Source of the DNA: Mesorhizobium sp. WSM3626
GTDB taxonomy: Bacteria; Pseudomonadota; Alphaproteobacteria; Rhizobiales; Rhizobiaceae
Length of the DNA: 64,000 nucleotides
Direction: 5' to 3'
NCBI RefSeq assembly: GCF_000513935.1
Contig: NZ_AZUY01000012.1
Location: forward strand, 1-64,000
Part shown: positions 55,745 to 64,000 of the stretch, in pieces
Layout: each line of letters opens with the position of its first letter
Numbering within the stretch: the stretch's first letter is position 1
Notes under the pieces: generated by a model
Database searches by the model: none
What the model saw: only the letters and a program-made list of their open reading frames with translations
What the model was told of the DNA's origin: nothing
Program-made: the position numbers and the translations under genes

Positions 55745-56167
55745 ATGGAACCGCGCATCTCCATCATCACCATCGCCACCGACAATCTGGATCTTGCCGT
55801 GCGTTTCTACGAGGCCATGGGTCTGAGGCGCCACGCGGGCATCACCGACGGTGTCGCCTTTTTCCAGATGGGCGGCGCCATCCTCGGTCTGTTCCCGCGC
55901 GCCAGCGCCGAGGAGGATTCGGGCATCACCTTCGCCCAGGCGCCCTCGGCCGTCTATCTCGCCTACAACACCCGCTCGGACGCCGAAGTCGACGAGGTGC
56001 TCGCCATGGCCGAGAAGGCCGGCGGGCGTATCGTCAAGCCGGCCGGCCGTGCCTTCTGGGGCGGCTGGTATGGGTACTTCGCCGATGCAGACGGGCATGT
56101 TTGGGAAGTGGCGCACAATCCGGCCTTCCCAATCGCGGAAGACGGCACGATTTCGCTGCCTGATTGA
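55745..56167 (+). CDS. VOC family (glyoxalase-fold) protein
   Basis: 140 aa. Single VOC domain: ISIITIATDNLDLAVRFYEAMGL, FFQMGGAILGLFPRAS, GRIVKPAGRAFWGGWYGYFADADGHVWEVAHNP. The metal-ligand His/Glu at the C-terminus (GHVWEVAHN) is retained. Nine bases after the hydratase; the next ATG overlaps its stop. Confidence 0.88.
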   Translation: MEPRISIITIATDNLDLAVRFYEAMGLRRHAGITDGVAFFQMGGAILGLFPRASAEEDSGITFAQAPSAVYLAYNTRSDAEVDEVLAMAEKAGGRIVKPAGRAFWGGWYGYFADADGHVWEVAHNPAFPIAEDGTISLPD

Positions 56168-56949
56168 TGGCTTATCGCAAGCAGCTGACACGGCTCAAGG
56201 CACCGTATCTCAAGCGCATTCTGCTCGACCCGGAGCGCGTGACGGACTGGGAGAAATACCCCTGGAACCTGCCGCTGTTTCGCGGCCACGAGTTCGAGCT
56301 CGAATTCGCCACGCCCATCACCATCATCGTCGGCGAGAACGGCACCGGTAAATCCACGCTGCTCGAGGCGATCGGCGCGCTGGCCGGCTATGACGAGGCC
56401 GGCGGCGGCAAGGGCTACCGACCGGTCGACCATGCCAGTGCCATCGACAAGAGTGGCGCCGCACTGGCGAACACATTCCGTGGCCACTGGTTGCCAAAAG
56501 TCACCGCCGGCTGGTTCTTTCGTGCTGAATCCTTTTACTCCGTGGCTCGCTATCTCGATCAGGCGGCGCTGGAGGACCCGTTCAAGCCGCCGCCGCCGGA
56601 TTTCCTGTCCTGGTCGCATGGCGAAGGCTTCATCCGCTTCTTCGAGGAGCGCTGCCGCAGGCAAGGCATCTATATTCTCGACGAGCCCGAAAGCGCGCTT
56701 TCCCCGACGCGCCAGATCGAATTGCTGAAGATGCTTCGGCGCATGGACCAGTCGGGCACAGCGCAAGTGATCATGGCGACTCATTCGCCGCTGCTGATGG
56801 CCTGTCCCGGCGCGCAACTGTTCCGCCTCAGCCGCTTCGGGCTCGAGCCCTCTGACTTTCGTGATACCGACCACTTCCGCATGCTGCGTGATTTCAGCAA
56901 TGACCCGGATGGTTTTCTCGCTGAGGCGTTGTATGAGGACGAGGCATGA
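56167..56949 (+). CDS. AAA family ATPase (ABC-like fold, unlinked to transport)
   Basis: 260 aa. Walker A VGENGTGKSTLLEAIG near residue 53, Walker B IYILDEPESALSP near 170, H-loop ATHSPLLM near 205. The short helical insertion between the Walker motifs and the lack of membrane partners fit the predicted-ATPase group (COG3910-like) found as single copies in Proteobacteria. TTG 56164 is an alternative start; ATG 56167 preferred. Overlaps the VOC stop by 1 nt and the next gene by 4 nt. Confidence 0.85.
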   Translation: MAYRKQLTRLKAPYLKRILLDPERVTDWEKYPWNLPLFRGHEFELEFATPITIIVGENGTGKSTLLEAIGALAGYDEAGGGKGYRPVDHASAIDKSGAALANTFRGHWLPKVTAGWFFRAESFYSVARYLDQAALEDPFKPPPPDFLSWSHGEGFIRFFEERCRRQGIYILDEPESALSPTRQIELLKMLRRMDQSGTAQVIMATHSPLLMACPGAQLFRLSRFGLEPSDFRDTDHFRMLRDFSNDPDGFLAEALYEDEA

Positions 56950-57467
56950 ACCACGATAGCTACGACAACACCTATATCGGCGGCATCCTCAATGCGGTGA
57001 AGACCGTCGCCATGGTCGGCGCGTCGGCCAATGATGTCAGGCCGAGCTATTTCGTGCTGAAATATCTGCTGGCCAAGGGGTTTTCGGTGTTCCCGATCAA
57101 TCCCGGCCAGGCCGGCAAGGAAATCCTCGGCCGGATGACCTATGCTAGGCTGGCCGACATCCCGGAGCCGATCGACATGGTCGATGTCTTCCGCAACGCA
57201 GCTGCAGTTCCCGGTATCGTCGACGAAGTGCTGGCGCTCGATCCTTTGCCGAAAGTCATCTGGATGCAGCTTGGCGTGCGCCATGACGAGGCAGCCACCC
57301 GCGCCGAAGCCGCCGGCATCAAGGTGGTGATGAACCGCTGCCCCAAGATCGAATATGGCAAGCTCTCCGGCGAGATCGGCTGGACCGGCGTCAATTCCGG
57401 CGTCCTGTCGTCGAAAAAGCCGCTGATGCGCCAGGGCTTCCAGAGTTTTGGCGTGCGCCAGAAGTGA
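56946..57467 (+). CDS. CoA-binding domain protein (YccU-like)
   Basis: 173 aa with a Rossmann CoA-binding domain: VKTVAMVGASANDVRPSYFVLKYLL, VFPINPGQAGKEILG, and VFRNAAAVPGIVDEVLAL, WMQLGVRHDEAATRAEAAGIKVVMNRCPKIEY. It lacks the ligase portion of acyl-CoA synthetases. Coupled (ATGA) to the ATPase. Precedes the sulfhydrylase gene by 190 bp. Confidence 0.9.
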   Translation: MNHDSYDNTYIGGILNAVKTVAMVGASANDVRPSYFVLKYLLAKGFSVFPINPGQAGKEILGRMTYARLADIPEPIDMVDVFRNAAAVPGIVDEVLALDPLPKVIWMQLGVRHDEAATRAEAAGIKVVMNRCPKIEYGKLSGEIGWTGVNSGVLSSKKPLMRQGFQSFGVRQK

Positions 57468-57657
57468 CGTGATCCGGGATCGCTTTTTCGCAAAAGATTC
57501 CAGTCAACTGCCGGTGCGCAAAATTTTTCCGGGAAGCGATTGAGTTTCCCGTGCGTTCATCGCGGATCGCACGCCGAAAGGTATTTTCTTCTTTGCATTC
57601 CAGGCCGCGCTTCGCCAAGAATGCCCCGCCAATTAAAAGTTTCAAAGGGAGGTTTCA

Positions 57658-58938
57658 GTGACCCGTTCGCCCGGTTTCAACACGCTCGCGGTCCACGCCG
57701 GCGCCAAGCCCGATCCGGCCACCGGCGCGCGCGCCACGCCGATCTACCAGACGACCTCCTTCGTCTTCGATGACGCCGACCACGCCGCTTCGCTGTTCGG
57801 GCTAAAGGCGTTCGGCAACATCTACACCCGCATCATGAATCCCACCCAGGCAGTGCTCGAAGAGCGCGTCGCGGCTCTCGAGGGCGGCACGGCTGCGCTT
57901 GCGGTTGCATCCGGCCATGCCGCGCAGGTCATCGTGTTCCACAATCTGATGCAGCCCGGCGACAATTTCGTCGCCGCCAACAAGCTTTACGGTGGTTCGA
58001 TCAACCAGTTCGGCCATGCCTTCAAGAATTATGGCTGGGAGGTACGCTGGGCCGACACCAATGATCTCTCGACCTTCGAGAACCAGATCGACGACAGGAC
58101 CAAGGCGATCTTCATCGAGAGCCTGGCCAATCCGGGCGGCACCTTCGTCGATATCGAGAAGATCGGCGACATCGCCCGCAAGCATGGCCTGCCGCTGATC
58201 GTCGACAACACACTGGCCTCGCCCTACCTCATCCGTCCGATCGAGCACGGCGCCGATATCGTCGTCCATTCGCTGACCAAGTTCATGGGCGGCCACGGCA
58301 ACTCGATCGGCGGCGTCATTGTCGACGGCGGCACCTTCGACTGGTCGAAGTCGGGCAAGTACCCGATGCTGTCGGAACCGCGCCCCGAATATGGCGGCCT
58401 CGTGCTGCACGAAACCTTTGGCAATTTCGCTTTCGCCATCGCCGCCCGTGTGCTCGGCCTGCGCGATCTCGGCCCGGCGATCTCGCCGTTCAATGCCTTC
58501 CTTATCCTCACCGGCCTCGAAACCTTGCCGCTGCGCATGCAGCGGCACTGCGACAACGCGATCACGGTCGCCGGCTGGCTGTCCAACCACCCCAAGGTCG
58601 CCTGGGTGAATTATCCCGGCCTGCCCAGCGACAAGAACAATGCGTTGCAGAAGAAATACTCGCCTGAAGGCGCCGGCGCCGTCTTTACCTTCGGCCTCAA
58701 GGGCGGCTACGAGGCTGGCATCAAGTTCGTCGAAGCACTCGAGCTCTTCTCGCATCTGGCCAATGTCGGCGACACCAAGTCGCTGGTCATCCACCCGGCA
58801 TCGACCACGCACCGCCAGCTTTCCGACGAGCAGAAGGTCAAGGCCGGCGCTGGCCCGGACACTGTGCGGCTGTCCATCGGCATCGAGGATGTCACCGACA
58901 TCGTCGCCGACCTCGAACAGGCACTCGCCAAGGTCTGA
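57658..58938 (+). CDS. metY: O-acetylhomoserine sulfhydrylase (aminocarboxypropyltransferase)
   Basis: PLP enzyme of methionine synthesis, making homocysteine from O-acetylhomoserine and sulfide. 426 aa from GTG 57658, with GGGAGG ahead of it. Motifs: NTLAVHAGAKPDPATGARATPIYQTTSF, ALAVASGHAAQ, LIVDNTLASPYLIRPIEHGADIVVHSLTKFMGGHGNSIGG with PLP-Lys208, and the LVIHPASTTHRQLSDEQ close. Length and the HGNSIGG motif favour MetY over MetZ. No SAM-II type riboswitch could be recognised upstream. Confidence 0.93.
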   Translation: MTRSPGFNTLAVHAGAKPDPATGARATPIYQTTSFVFDDADHAASLFGLKAFGNIYTRIMNPTQAVLEERVAALEGGTAALAVASGHAAQVIVFHNLMQPGDNFVAANKLYGGSINQFGHAFKNYGWEVRWADTNDLSTFENQIDDRTKAIFIESLANPGGTFVDIEKIGDIARKHGLPLIVDNTLASPYLIRPIEHGADIVVHSLTKFMGGHGNSIGGVIVDGGTFDWSKSGKYPMLSEPRPEYGGLVLHETFGNFAFAIAARVLGLRDLGPAISPFNAFLILTGLETLPLRMQRHCDNAITVAGWLSNHPKVAWVNYPGLPSDKNNALQKKYSPEGAGAVFTFGLKGGYEAGIKFVEALELFSHLANVGDTKSLVIHPASTTHRQLSDEQKVKAGAGPDTVRLSIGIEDVTDIVADLEQALAKV

Positions 58939-58944
58939 CCTGAT

Positions 58945-59289
58945 ATGACCGCGCTTCTTTCCGTCGACACCAAAAGCGTCGAGCCCGAATCCGGCGCGCC
59001 CGCGCCGGATCGTCTGATCTCGGGCGATCCGAAATTCCGCACCTGGAACGTCGAGGAGCGCGACGGCGGCCTCTATGCCGGCATCTGGGAATCGACCCCC
59101 GGCAAATGGCGCATCGTCTATGACGAATGGGAATTCTGCCACATTCTCTCAGGCGTCTCGGTGATCGCGGAAGAGGGTGGGGAGGCGCGCACCGTGCAAG
59201 CCGGCGACAGCTTCGTGCTGAGGCCGGGCTTCAAGGGAAGCTGGGAAGTGCTTGAAACGACTCGCAAGGAGTATGTGATTAAGCTTTGA
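58945..59289 (+). CDS. cupin domain protein (DUF861-like)
   Basis: 114 aa single cupin: KWRIVYDEWEFCHILSGVSVIAEEGG and TVQAGDSFVLRPGFKGSWEVLETTRKEYVIKL, the pattern of cupin_3/ureidoglycine-aminohydrolase-like proteins. Six bases after metY, so co-transcribed. Enzymatic role unknown. Confidence 0.85.
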   Translation: MTALLSVDTKSVEPESGAPAPDRLISGDPKFRTWNVEERDGGLYAGIWESTPGKWRIVYDEWEFCHILSGVSVIAEEGGEARTVQAGDSFVLRPGFKGSWEVLETTRKEYVIKL

Positions 59290-59405
59290 TCATCTTGCCG
59301 CCGGATATTCTCCGGCTTCTGGAGCCACGGCGTCAGCCATGCAGCCGAGCAGAATCGTCACGGCGAGCGCGATCGCGCCTCTCGAAAAGCCCCAGCCCAC
59401 CACGG

Positions 59406-60656
59406 TCAGAAGCGCACGGAGAGCGCCTCCAGCCCATGGAAGTGGTAACTGTCGCGGAAGCGGGGCTGTTCGGCAAGATGCACTCGCGGGTGCCGATCAA
59501 ACAAAGTCTTCAGCGAAACCTGCAGTTCGAGGCGGGCGAGCGGCGCGCCGATGCAGAAATGGATACCGGCGCCGAAAGACACATTCTTCTGGTCGGTGCG
59601 CTCCTGCCGGAAGGCCTGCGGTTCGGCAAAGGCGTGCGGGTCATGATTGGCCATGCCAAGCAAAAGCCCGATCGTCTGGCCCGGCCGCACGACGATGCCG
59701 AGCGCGATTTCGATCTCCTCATAGGCATAGCGCATGAACATGTGCAGCGGCGCGTCGAAGCGCAGGCATTCCTCGACCGTCGCTGCCGTCGCTTCCGGTG
59801 AGGTGAAGAAGCGGCGCGGGTCGCCGCCTTGCACCAGGATGGAATGTACGGCATTGCCGGTCTGGTGCACGGTCGCTTCATGGCCGGCGTTGAGCAACAG
59901 GATGGCCGAGGAGACCAGTTCGTCCTCGGACAGTTTCTGGCCGTCTTCCTGGGCCGAGATCAGCAGCGACAGCAGGTCATCGCCCGGCTTCTTGCGCCGC
60001 TCGGTCACGTAGCCACGCAGGAAGTCGGAGAATTCGCCCGCGGCACGGTTGGCCGTGTCCTCGGTCTCGCGGGTGCGGCCATGGATATACATGGCGACCA
60101 TCCGATGCGACCAGTCGAGCAGTTGCGGGCCTATCTCCACCGGCACGCCGAGCATTTCGGCGATGATGGTGATCGGCAGCGGGGAGGCGAAGGCCGGCAG
60201 GAGGTCAACGGCCTTGCCAGGTTCGAAACGATCGATCAATTCGTTGGCGAGTGCCTCGATACGCGGCCGCAACCGTTCGACCTGACGCGAGACGAAGGCA
60301 CGGTTGACCAATGTCCGCAACCGCGTGTGCACCGGCGGCTCCAGTTCCAGCATCGAGTTGGCTTCGATGCCGTCAAATGCCTTGAGATGGATCCTGTCTT
60401 GGCCGACACCGCGGCTGTCTGGGATGCCGGCCGGGTTTTGGCGGCCGAAACGGCGGTCGCGCAGCAGTCTGTTGACATCGCCAAAGCCGCCAAAACACCA
60501 GAAGCCGAACTCTTCCCAGAAAAATGCATTCGATGCGTCGTGCAGGAAGCCGTAGGCCTCGTACGGGTTCAGGAAGAAAGCCGGTTCGCGCGGGTCGAGC
60601 CTGAGCCGGCGAGTGGCTGGATCAAAGGCCAGATACGGGAGCGTCGATTTGGTCAT
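59406..60656 (-). CDS. cytochrome P450
   Basis: 416-aa soluble bacterial P450. I-helix LLNAGHEATVHQTGNA (proton-relay Thr in the AGHEAT motif), EECLRF as the ExxR motif, and the heme loop FGAGIHFCIGAPLARLEL with ligand Cys368. Start at ATG 60656; a longer frame upstream overlaps the divergent gene. No ferredoxin or ferredoxin reductase is nearby, so redox partners must come from elsewhere. The substrate cannot be inferred. Confidence 0.93.
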   Translation of the reverse strand: MTKSTLPYLAFDPATRRLRLDPREPAFFLNPYEAYGFLHDASNAFFWEEFGFWCFGGFGDVNRLLRDRRFGRQNPAGIPDSRGVGQDRIHLKAFDGIEANSMLELEPPVHTRLRTLVNRAFVSRQVERLRPRIEALANELIDRFEPGKAVDLLPAFASPLPITIIAEMLGVPVEIGPQLLDWSHRMVAMYIHGRTRETEDTANRAAGEFSDFLRGYVTERRKKPGDDLLSLLISAQEDGQKLSEDELVSSAILLLNAGHEATVHQTGNAVHSILVQGGDPRRFFTSPEATAATVEECLRFDAPLHMFMRYAYEEIEIALGIVVRPGQTIGLLLGMANHDPHAFAEPQAFRQERTDQKNVSFGAGIHFCIGAPLARLELQVSLKTLFDRHPRVHLAEQPRFRDSYHFHGLEALSVRF

Positions 60657-60759
60657 GCCAGACCCATAGCGCGGCTTGCCAGCCAGGTTCCAGACCGTAT
60701 GTTGCGTCCGACAGCCCGATGCATTGAGCCAGCCATAGGGTTGCGGAAAGTTTGGACGG

Positions 60760-61863
60760 ATGAATGTGATCGTTGTCGGCGCGGGTATCGCCGGTCTCTC
60801 CACGGCGTGGTCTCTGGTCAAGGCGGGCCACGCCGTGTCGATCGTCGAGCAGGGGCCGATTCCCAATCCGCTGGCGGCATCGGGCGACCATCACCGTATC
60901 ATTCGCCGCGCCTACCGCGCTGGAACCGGCTATGGGCGGCTGATCACCGAAGCCTATGAGGCCTGGGACGAGATGTGGGCCGATCTCGGCGAGAACCACC
61001 TCGACGCGCGCGGGTTCGTCTGCGTTTCGCGCGAGCCCGGCGATGAGGCCGAGGAATACCGCGAGGGCCTGGAAGAGGGGAATTTCCCTTTCGAACTGCT
61101 GGAGCCGGACGCTGCCGTGAAGCGCTGGCCGTTCCTTGAGGCCGGCTCGTTCCGCTATGCCTATTTCTCCAGGGAAGGCGGCGCGCTGCATTGCCGCGGA
61201 ATAGCGGCGGGGCTGGCCAACTGGCTGCGCGCCAACGGAGCCAACGTCTACGAGCACAGCAAGGTGACGGAGATCGATGCCGAGGCCGGCCATATCGTGC
61301 TGGAAAGCGGCGAGACGATGCAGGCAGACCGCATAGTCGTTGCCGTCGGCGCCTGGGTGCTGAAGCTATTCCCCGAACTCGGCGGCGAATTGAAGACCTT
61401 TCGCACCGCGCTCGCCTATGTCGAACCCCCCGCCGACCTCAAGGCGGCCTGGGAGGCGGCGCCCGTCATTCTCGATGTCGGCGGCAAGACCGACGGCTAC
61501 ATGATCCCGCCCACCCGTGGCGCCGGCATGAAATTCGGCTCAGGCCTGCACAAGGTGCCGACCAGCGACGCCGACTGGAATCGCGAGCCGGTGCCGGGCG
61601 AGGGCGAGGCGATCCGCAACCTGTTTTCGCCGCCGATCGCCCGGATCGAGGAGTACAAGGTGACCGAAGTGGTTACCTGCGCCTACACCTTCACGTCAGA
61701 CGAGAAATTCCTGGCGCATGAGACAGGCAAGTGCCTGGTCGTCTCCGCGTGCTCGGGCCACGGCTACAAATTTGGCGCCGCCGTCGGGCGCCGTGTTGCC
61801 AAAGCCATTGGCGATAACGATGTCGCGGGCCTTAAGGCTTGGCTGCGGGCCGAGGTGGCCTAG
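60760..61863 (+). CDS. FAD-dependent oxidoreductase, DAO family (sarcosine-oxidase-like)
   Basis: 367 aa. Dinucleotide fold MNVIVVGAGIAGLSTAWSLVKAGHAVSIVE at the N-terminus; SGDHHRIIRRAYRAGTGYGRL resembles the monomeric sarcosine/N-methyl-tryptophan oxidase region; flavin-end motif VSACSGHGYKFGAAVGRRVA. Divergent from the P450 with 103 bp between starts, which suggests shared regulation. Confidence 0.9.
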   Translation: MNVIVVGAGIAGLSTAWSLVKAGHAVSIVEQGPIPNPLAASGDHHRIIRRAYRAGTGYGRLITEAYEAWDEMWADLGENHLDARGFVCVSREPGDEAEEYREGLEEGNFPFELLEPDAAVKRWPFLEAGSFRYAYFSREGGALHCRGIAAGLANWLRANGANVYEHSKVTEIDAEAGHIVLESGETMQADRIVVAVGAWVLKLFPELGGELKTFRTALAYVEPPADLKAAWEAAPVILDVGGKTDGYMIPPTRGAGMKFGSGLHKVPTSDADWNREPVPGEGEAIRNLFSPPIARIEEYKVTEVVTCAYTFTSDEKFLAHETGKCLVVSACSGHGYKFGAAVGRRVAKAIGDNDVAGLKAWLRAEVA

Positions 61864-61865
61864 GC

Positions 61866-62459
61866 TCAGTCCCGGCAATATCTGGGAATATGCACCCGCC
61901 TCCAGCCGGATGAGCCTTCCCTGACCAGCACGCGCCGCGGGACGGTCTGGTAGGCGGCGGGAATATCGATGACGCGCCTTTGCTCGGGCCGCACCAGTAC
62001 CTCCTCGGCGATGCTGTCATATTGTGCCGGAATGACGACGCGCCGCGTTCGCTCGGGCTGGATCACCACCGTCTCGGCGACGCGTTCGTAGCGTGCCTTG
62101 TGCCAGACCTTGCACAGCACCCGGCGGCCATGGATGACGCGCCATTCCCAGGAGTAGCCGCCGCCATCGACCCTGACGGTGCGGTAGATGGTCCGGGTGA
62201 TTGCCGGGACCACTTCATATTGAACTTGTGCCGGAACGGTCATCACCACACGCTCACGGGTGCCATAGATCGGCGGATCATAGTCGACGATCTGCTGGCC
62301 GGGAGGGCTGACCATGATGTCTTCGTAGACGGTGTCGTAAACGGCCGGTGTGCGGACGGGCTCGTAGCATTCGACGGCGCGGCCGCCTGCCGCCGTTTGC
62401 GAAATCGAGCCGAGCAGGGTCAGCCCGGCGATGGTGAAGCATGCGGTTTTCCCAGACAT
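61866..62459 (-). CDS. exported repeat protein of unknown function
   Basis: 197 aa. Signal peptide (MSGKTACFTIAGLTLLGSISQTAAGG), then at least four or five imperfect copies of a roughly 25-residue unit, PA-x-Y-xx-V-xxx-V-x-V-x-PExxRxV: PAVYDTVYEDIMVSP, VPAQVQYEVVPA, ARYERVAETVVIQPERTRRVV, PAQYDSIAEEVLVRPEQRRVI and PAAYQTVPRRVLVREG. This tiling resembles the repeats of OmpA-linked cell-envelope proteins. A central RVIHGRRVLCKVWHK segment adds two basic patches. Start ATG 62459. Confidence 0.78.
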   Translation of the reverse strand: MSGKTACFTIAGLTLLGSISQTAAGGRAVECYEPVRTPAVYDTVYEDIMVSPPGQQIVDYDPPIYGTRERVVMTVPAQVQYEVVPAITRTIYRTVRVDGGGYSWEWRVIHGRRVLCKVWHKARYERVAETVVIQPERTRRVVIPAQYDSIAEEVLVRPEQRRVIDIPAAYQTVPRRVLVREGSSGWRRVHIPRYCRD

Positions 62460-62542
62460 GGCACTCCCCCGTTTGAACTCTATTGCATGGCGCCCAAAAG
62501 TGAACCTCGGTTTTGGGGCAACGACATGCATAAAAACACAAG

Positions 62543-62554
62543 TTCAACGTTGAA
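62543..62554. promoter_or_regulatory. 12-bp palindrome upstream of the repeat-protein gene
   Basis: TTCAACGTTGAA, perfect, 84 bp upstream of the 62459 start and about 290 bp upstream of clpP. Could be an operator for either. No known regulator assigned. Confidence 0.3.
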
Positions 62555-62733
62555 TTGTAGGGGAGGCCGTTGCGGAGAAAAGCGGTTTCGGCGCATTTCG
62601 TTAAGTGACGAGGTTAAGAAACTGCTACCTGGCGGGGCCGGCTCGGTATTTCGGGTCGGCGTGGCATCAGCTGCTGCTAATCCTTGCCCGGAAGCTTGAT
62701 TCGACTTACCCAGATGGCTAGGACGGGTCGGCC

Positions 62734-62763
62734 TTGCACAAGGATGAGCCGGCATCCTATTTA
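62734..62763 (+). promoter_or_regulatory. candidate promoter of clpP
   Basis: TTGCAC (62734-62739) and TATTTA (62758-62763), 18-bp spacer. The surrounding CTTG-N19-CCTATTTA is close to the alphaproteobacterial sigma-32 promoter form (CTTG and CYTAT-T), one or two bases longer in spacer than the usual 17-18. The rest of the 387-bp gap (62460-62846) holds nothing else I can identify. Confidence 0.35.
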
Positions 62764-62846
62764 CATCTTGACGATCCAGAACCGATTCTGCCCGAGCTGC
62801 CAGCCTGTCCGGCGCCGGAATCCCACCGCGAGACAAGAGATAACTG

Positions 62847-63476
62847 ATGAAGAATCCCGTCGAAACCTACATGAACCTCGTTCCGATGGTGGTCGAACAG
62901 ACCAATCGCGGCGAGCGGGCCTACGACATTTTCTCGCGCCTCCTCAAGGAGCGCATCATATTCATCACCGGTCCGGTCGAGGACGGCATGGCGACGCTGG
63001 TCTGCGCTCAGCTCCTGTTCCTCGAAGCCGAGAACCCGAAGAAGGAAATCAACCTCTACATCAATTCGCCAGGTGGCGTCGTCACCTCGGGCATGGCGAT
63101 CTACGACACCATGCAGTTCATCAAGCCGGCCGTGTCGACGCTGTGCATCGGTCAGGCGGCCTCGATGGGCTCGCTGCTGCTGACCGCCGGCCACAAGGAC
63201 ATGCGCTTCGCCACGCCGAACGCCCGCATCATGGTTCACCAGCCGTCCGGCGGCTTCCAGGGCCAGGCGTCCGATATCGAGCGTCACGCCCAGGACATCA
63301 TCAAACTGAAGCGTCGCCTCAACGAGGTCTATGTCAAGCACACCGGCAAGAGCTATGACGAGATCGAGAAGACGCTCGACCGCGACCATTTCATGACCGC
63401 CGACGAGGCCAAGGATTTCGGCCTGATCGACAAGGTCATTTCGTCGCGCGAGGCGGCCGAGGGAGCGTTGGCATAA
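62847..63476 (+). CDS. clpP: ATP-dependent Clp protease proteolytic subunit
   Basis: 209-aa serine protease that forms the double-heptamer ClpP barrel. Catalytic triad: Ser106 in [11 protein letters not shown], His131 in [13 protein letters not shown] and Asp180 in [18 protein letters not shown]. The N-terminal [33 protein letters not shown] is standard for Rhizobiales. Paired with clpX, 295 bp downstream. Confidence 0.97.
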   Translation: MKNPVETYMNLVPMVVEQTNRGERAYDIFSRLLKERIIFITGPVEDGMATLVCAQLLFLEAENPKKEINLYINSPGGVVTSGMAIYDTMQFIKPAVSTLCIGQAASMGSLLLTAGHKDMRFATPNARIMVHQPSGGFQGQASDIERHAQDIIKLKRRLNEVYVKHTGKSYDEIEKTLDRDHFMTADEAKDFGLIDKVISSREAAEGALA

Positions 63477-63771
63477 AGGCTAGTTGGCAGTTGGATGGCA
63501 CCATCACGCGCTTTTGGCGCGTCTTGCGTCATTTCGGCCACAATTGGCTGTTCCCTCGGAGGTCGGGATTGCCTACGTTAAGGCTATGTTGATTTTCGAC
63601 GGCTTAGCTTTGCGTGGGGAAGCTGCGAATCATTGCCACGTTTTCTGATTTGTGTTTCGTACGGAATACGTTGCGGGAGCCGGAAGACTGGCGGCGGCGG
63701 ATTCCCGCGATAAATAGAGTATGCGCCCTTTCAGCCAGACCATCGGCGGGCGGCCATGAAAGGACATGAAA

Positions 63772-64000
63772 ATGAGCAAGGTCGGCAACAACAGCGGTGA
63801 TTCCAAGAACACGCTCTATTGCTCGTTTTGCGGCAAAAGCCAGCACGAGGTGCGCAAGCTGATCGCCGGCCCAACGGTGTTCATCTGCGACGAGTGCGTC
63901 GAGCTGTGCATGGACATCATCCGCGAGGAGAACAAGACCTCGATGGTGAAGTCGCGCGAGGGCGTGCCGACCCCGCAGGAGATCCTCAAGGTTCTCGACG
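63772..64000 (+). CDS. clpX: ATP-dependent Clp protease ATP-binding subunit ClpX (partial, runs off the window)
   Basis: First 76 codons of ClpX. The N-terminal C4 zinc-binding domain is present: [13 protein letters not shown] and [14 protein letters not shown], followed by [12 protein letters not shown], the start of the AAA+ region. Its ATG at 63772 has AAAGGA 7 bases upstream. The gap between clpP and clpX (63477-63771) contains a small hairpin ACGCGC/GCGCGT near 63507 and no gene. Confidence 0.95.

Noticed and set aside
56167..56949. A phage-defence ATPase (OLD or Abi type)
   Set aside because: No nuclease or toxin domain or partner gene; neighbours are acyl-CoA and housekeeping metabolism, and the protein fits the lone predicted-ATPase group.
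57468..57657. A SAM-responsive riboswitch ahead of metY
   Set aside because: The position is right for alphaproteobacterial SAM-II, but I could not find its conserved core. Only a GCATTC/GAATGC inverted pair near 57594-57623 is seen. A covariance-model scan would decide.
57802..59142. A 446-codon minus-strand frame over metY and the cupin gene
   Set aside because: It crosses two well-supported plus-strand genes and has shadow-type composition.

Overview
The window is high-GC DNA, densely coded, from an alphaproteobacterium of the order Rhizobiales, most likely Mesorhizobium or a close relative. This rests on recognised gene orders: glyA-nrdR-ribD-ribE-ribH-nusB, plsX-fabH-ihfA-MerR, bamE opposite a CBP3-type chaperone, speB-argC, rplM-rpsI, clpP-clpX, and the ldtR/ldtP pair. 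It also rests on protein style and on interspersed CTTCTCCCC palindromes. No rRNA, phage, transposase, IS element or CRISPR array was found. It reads as ordinary core chromosome with a few accessory patches.

Layout. 0-8 kb: a frameshifted aldo/keto reductase, a PPK2 polyphosphate kinase, a DHFR-like reductase, a structured non-coding RNA candidate (6S-like at best), hemB, a DUF2066 protein, a 3-hydroxyisobutyryl-CoA hydrolase-like gene and a small membrane protein. 7-9.5 kb: MarR-family LdtR and its probable target, an L,D-transpeptidase. 9.6-18.4 kb: a Na+/H+ antiporter, glyA, nrdR, the riboflavin genes, nusB and an MFS transporter, in close-packed units. 19-23 kb: a YehZYXW/OsmF-type osmoprotectant ABC transporter, then the proton-pumping pyrophosphatase hppA. 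25.8-31.2 kb: bamE, a cytochrome bc1 chaperone, DUF177, plsX, fabH, ihfA and a MerR regulator.

31.2-39 kb is the most individual stretch. It has a tiny histidine-rich exported protein, an exported hypothetical, a small XRE regulator, a YbaK deacylase and tRNA-Pro(GGG). It then has a polysaccharide locus: a Wza-like exporter, a WcaJ-like glycosyl-1-phosphate transferase, a wrecked O-antigen-ligase gene, and a divergent Wzz/BY-kinase-like protein whose nucleotide-binding motifs are degenerate. 39-45.8 kb: a six-gene PotABCD-like ABC operon carrying an Asp/Glu/hydantoin racemase and a GNAT acetyltransferase, divergent from a GntR/FCD regulator. A perfect 17-bp palindrome sits midway between the two and is a strong operator candidate.

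46-64 kb: heme A synthase ctaA; speB-argC-aminoglycoside-phosphotransferase-like; an acyltransferase; a glycerophosphodiesterase; rplM-rpsI; a thioesterase; an operon of enoyl-CoA hydratase, VOC protein, AAA ATPase and CoA-binding protein; O-acetylhomoserine sulfhydrylase; a cupin; a cytochrome P450 and a DAO-type oxidoreductase divergent from each other; a repeat-rich exported protein; and clpP with the start of clpX, which runs off the window.

No clear, wholly novel multi-gene system was seen. The best leads are the RNA before hemB, the eroded polysaccharide locus with its kinase-dead co-polymerase, the palindrome-controlled racemase/ABC operon and the His-rich micro-protein.
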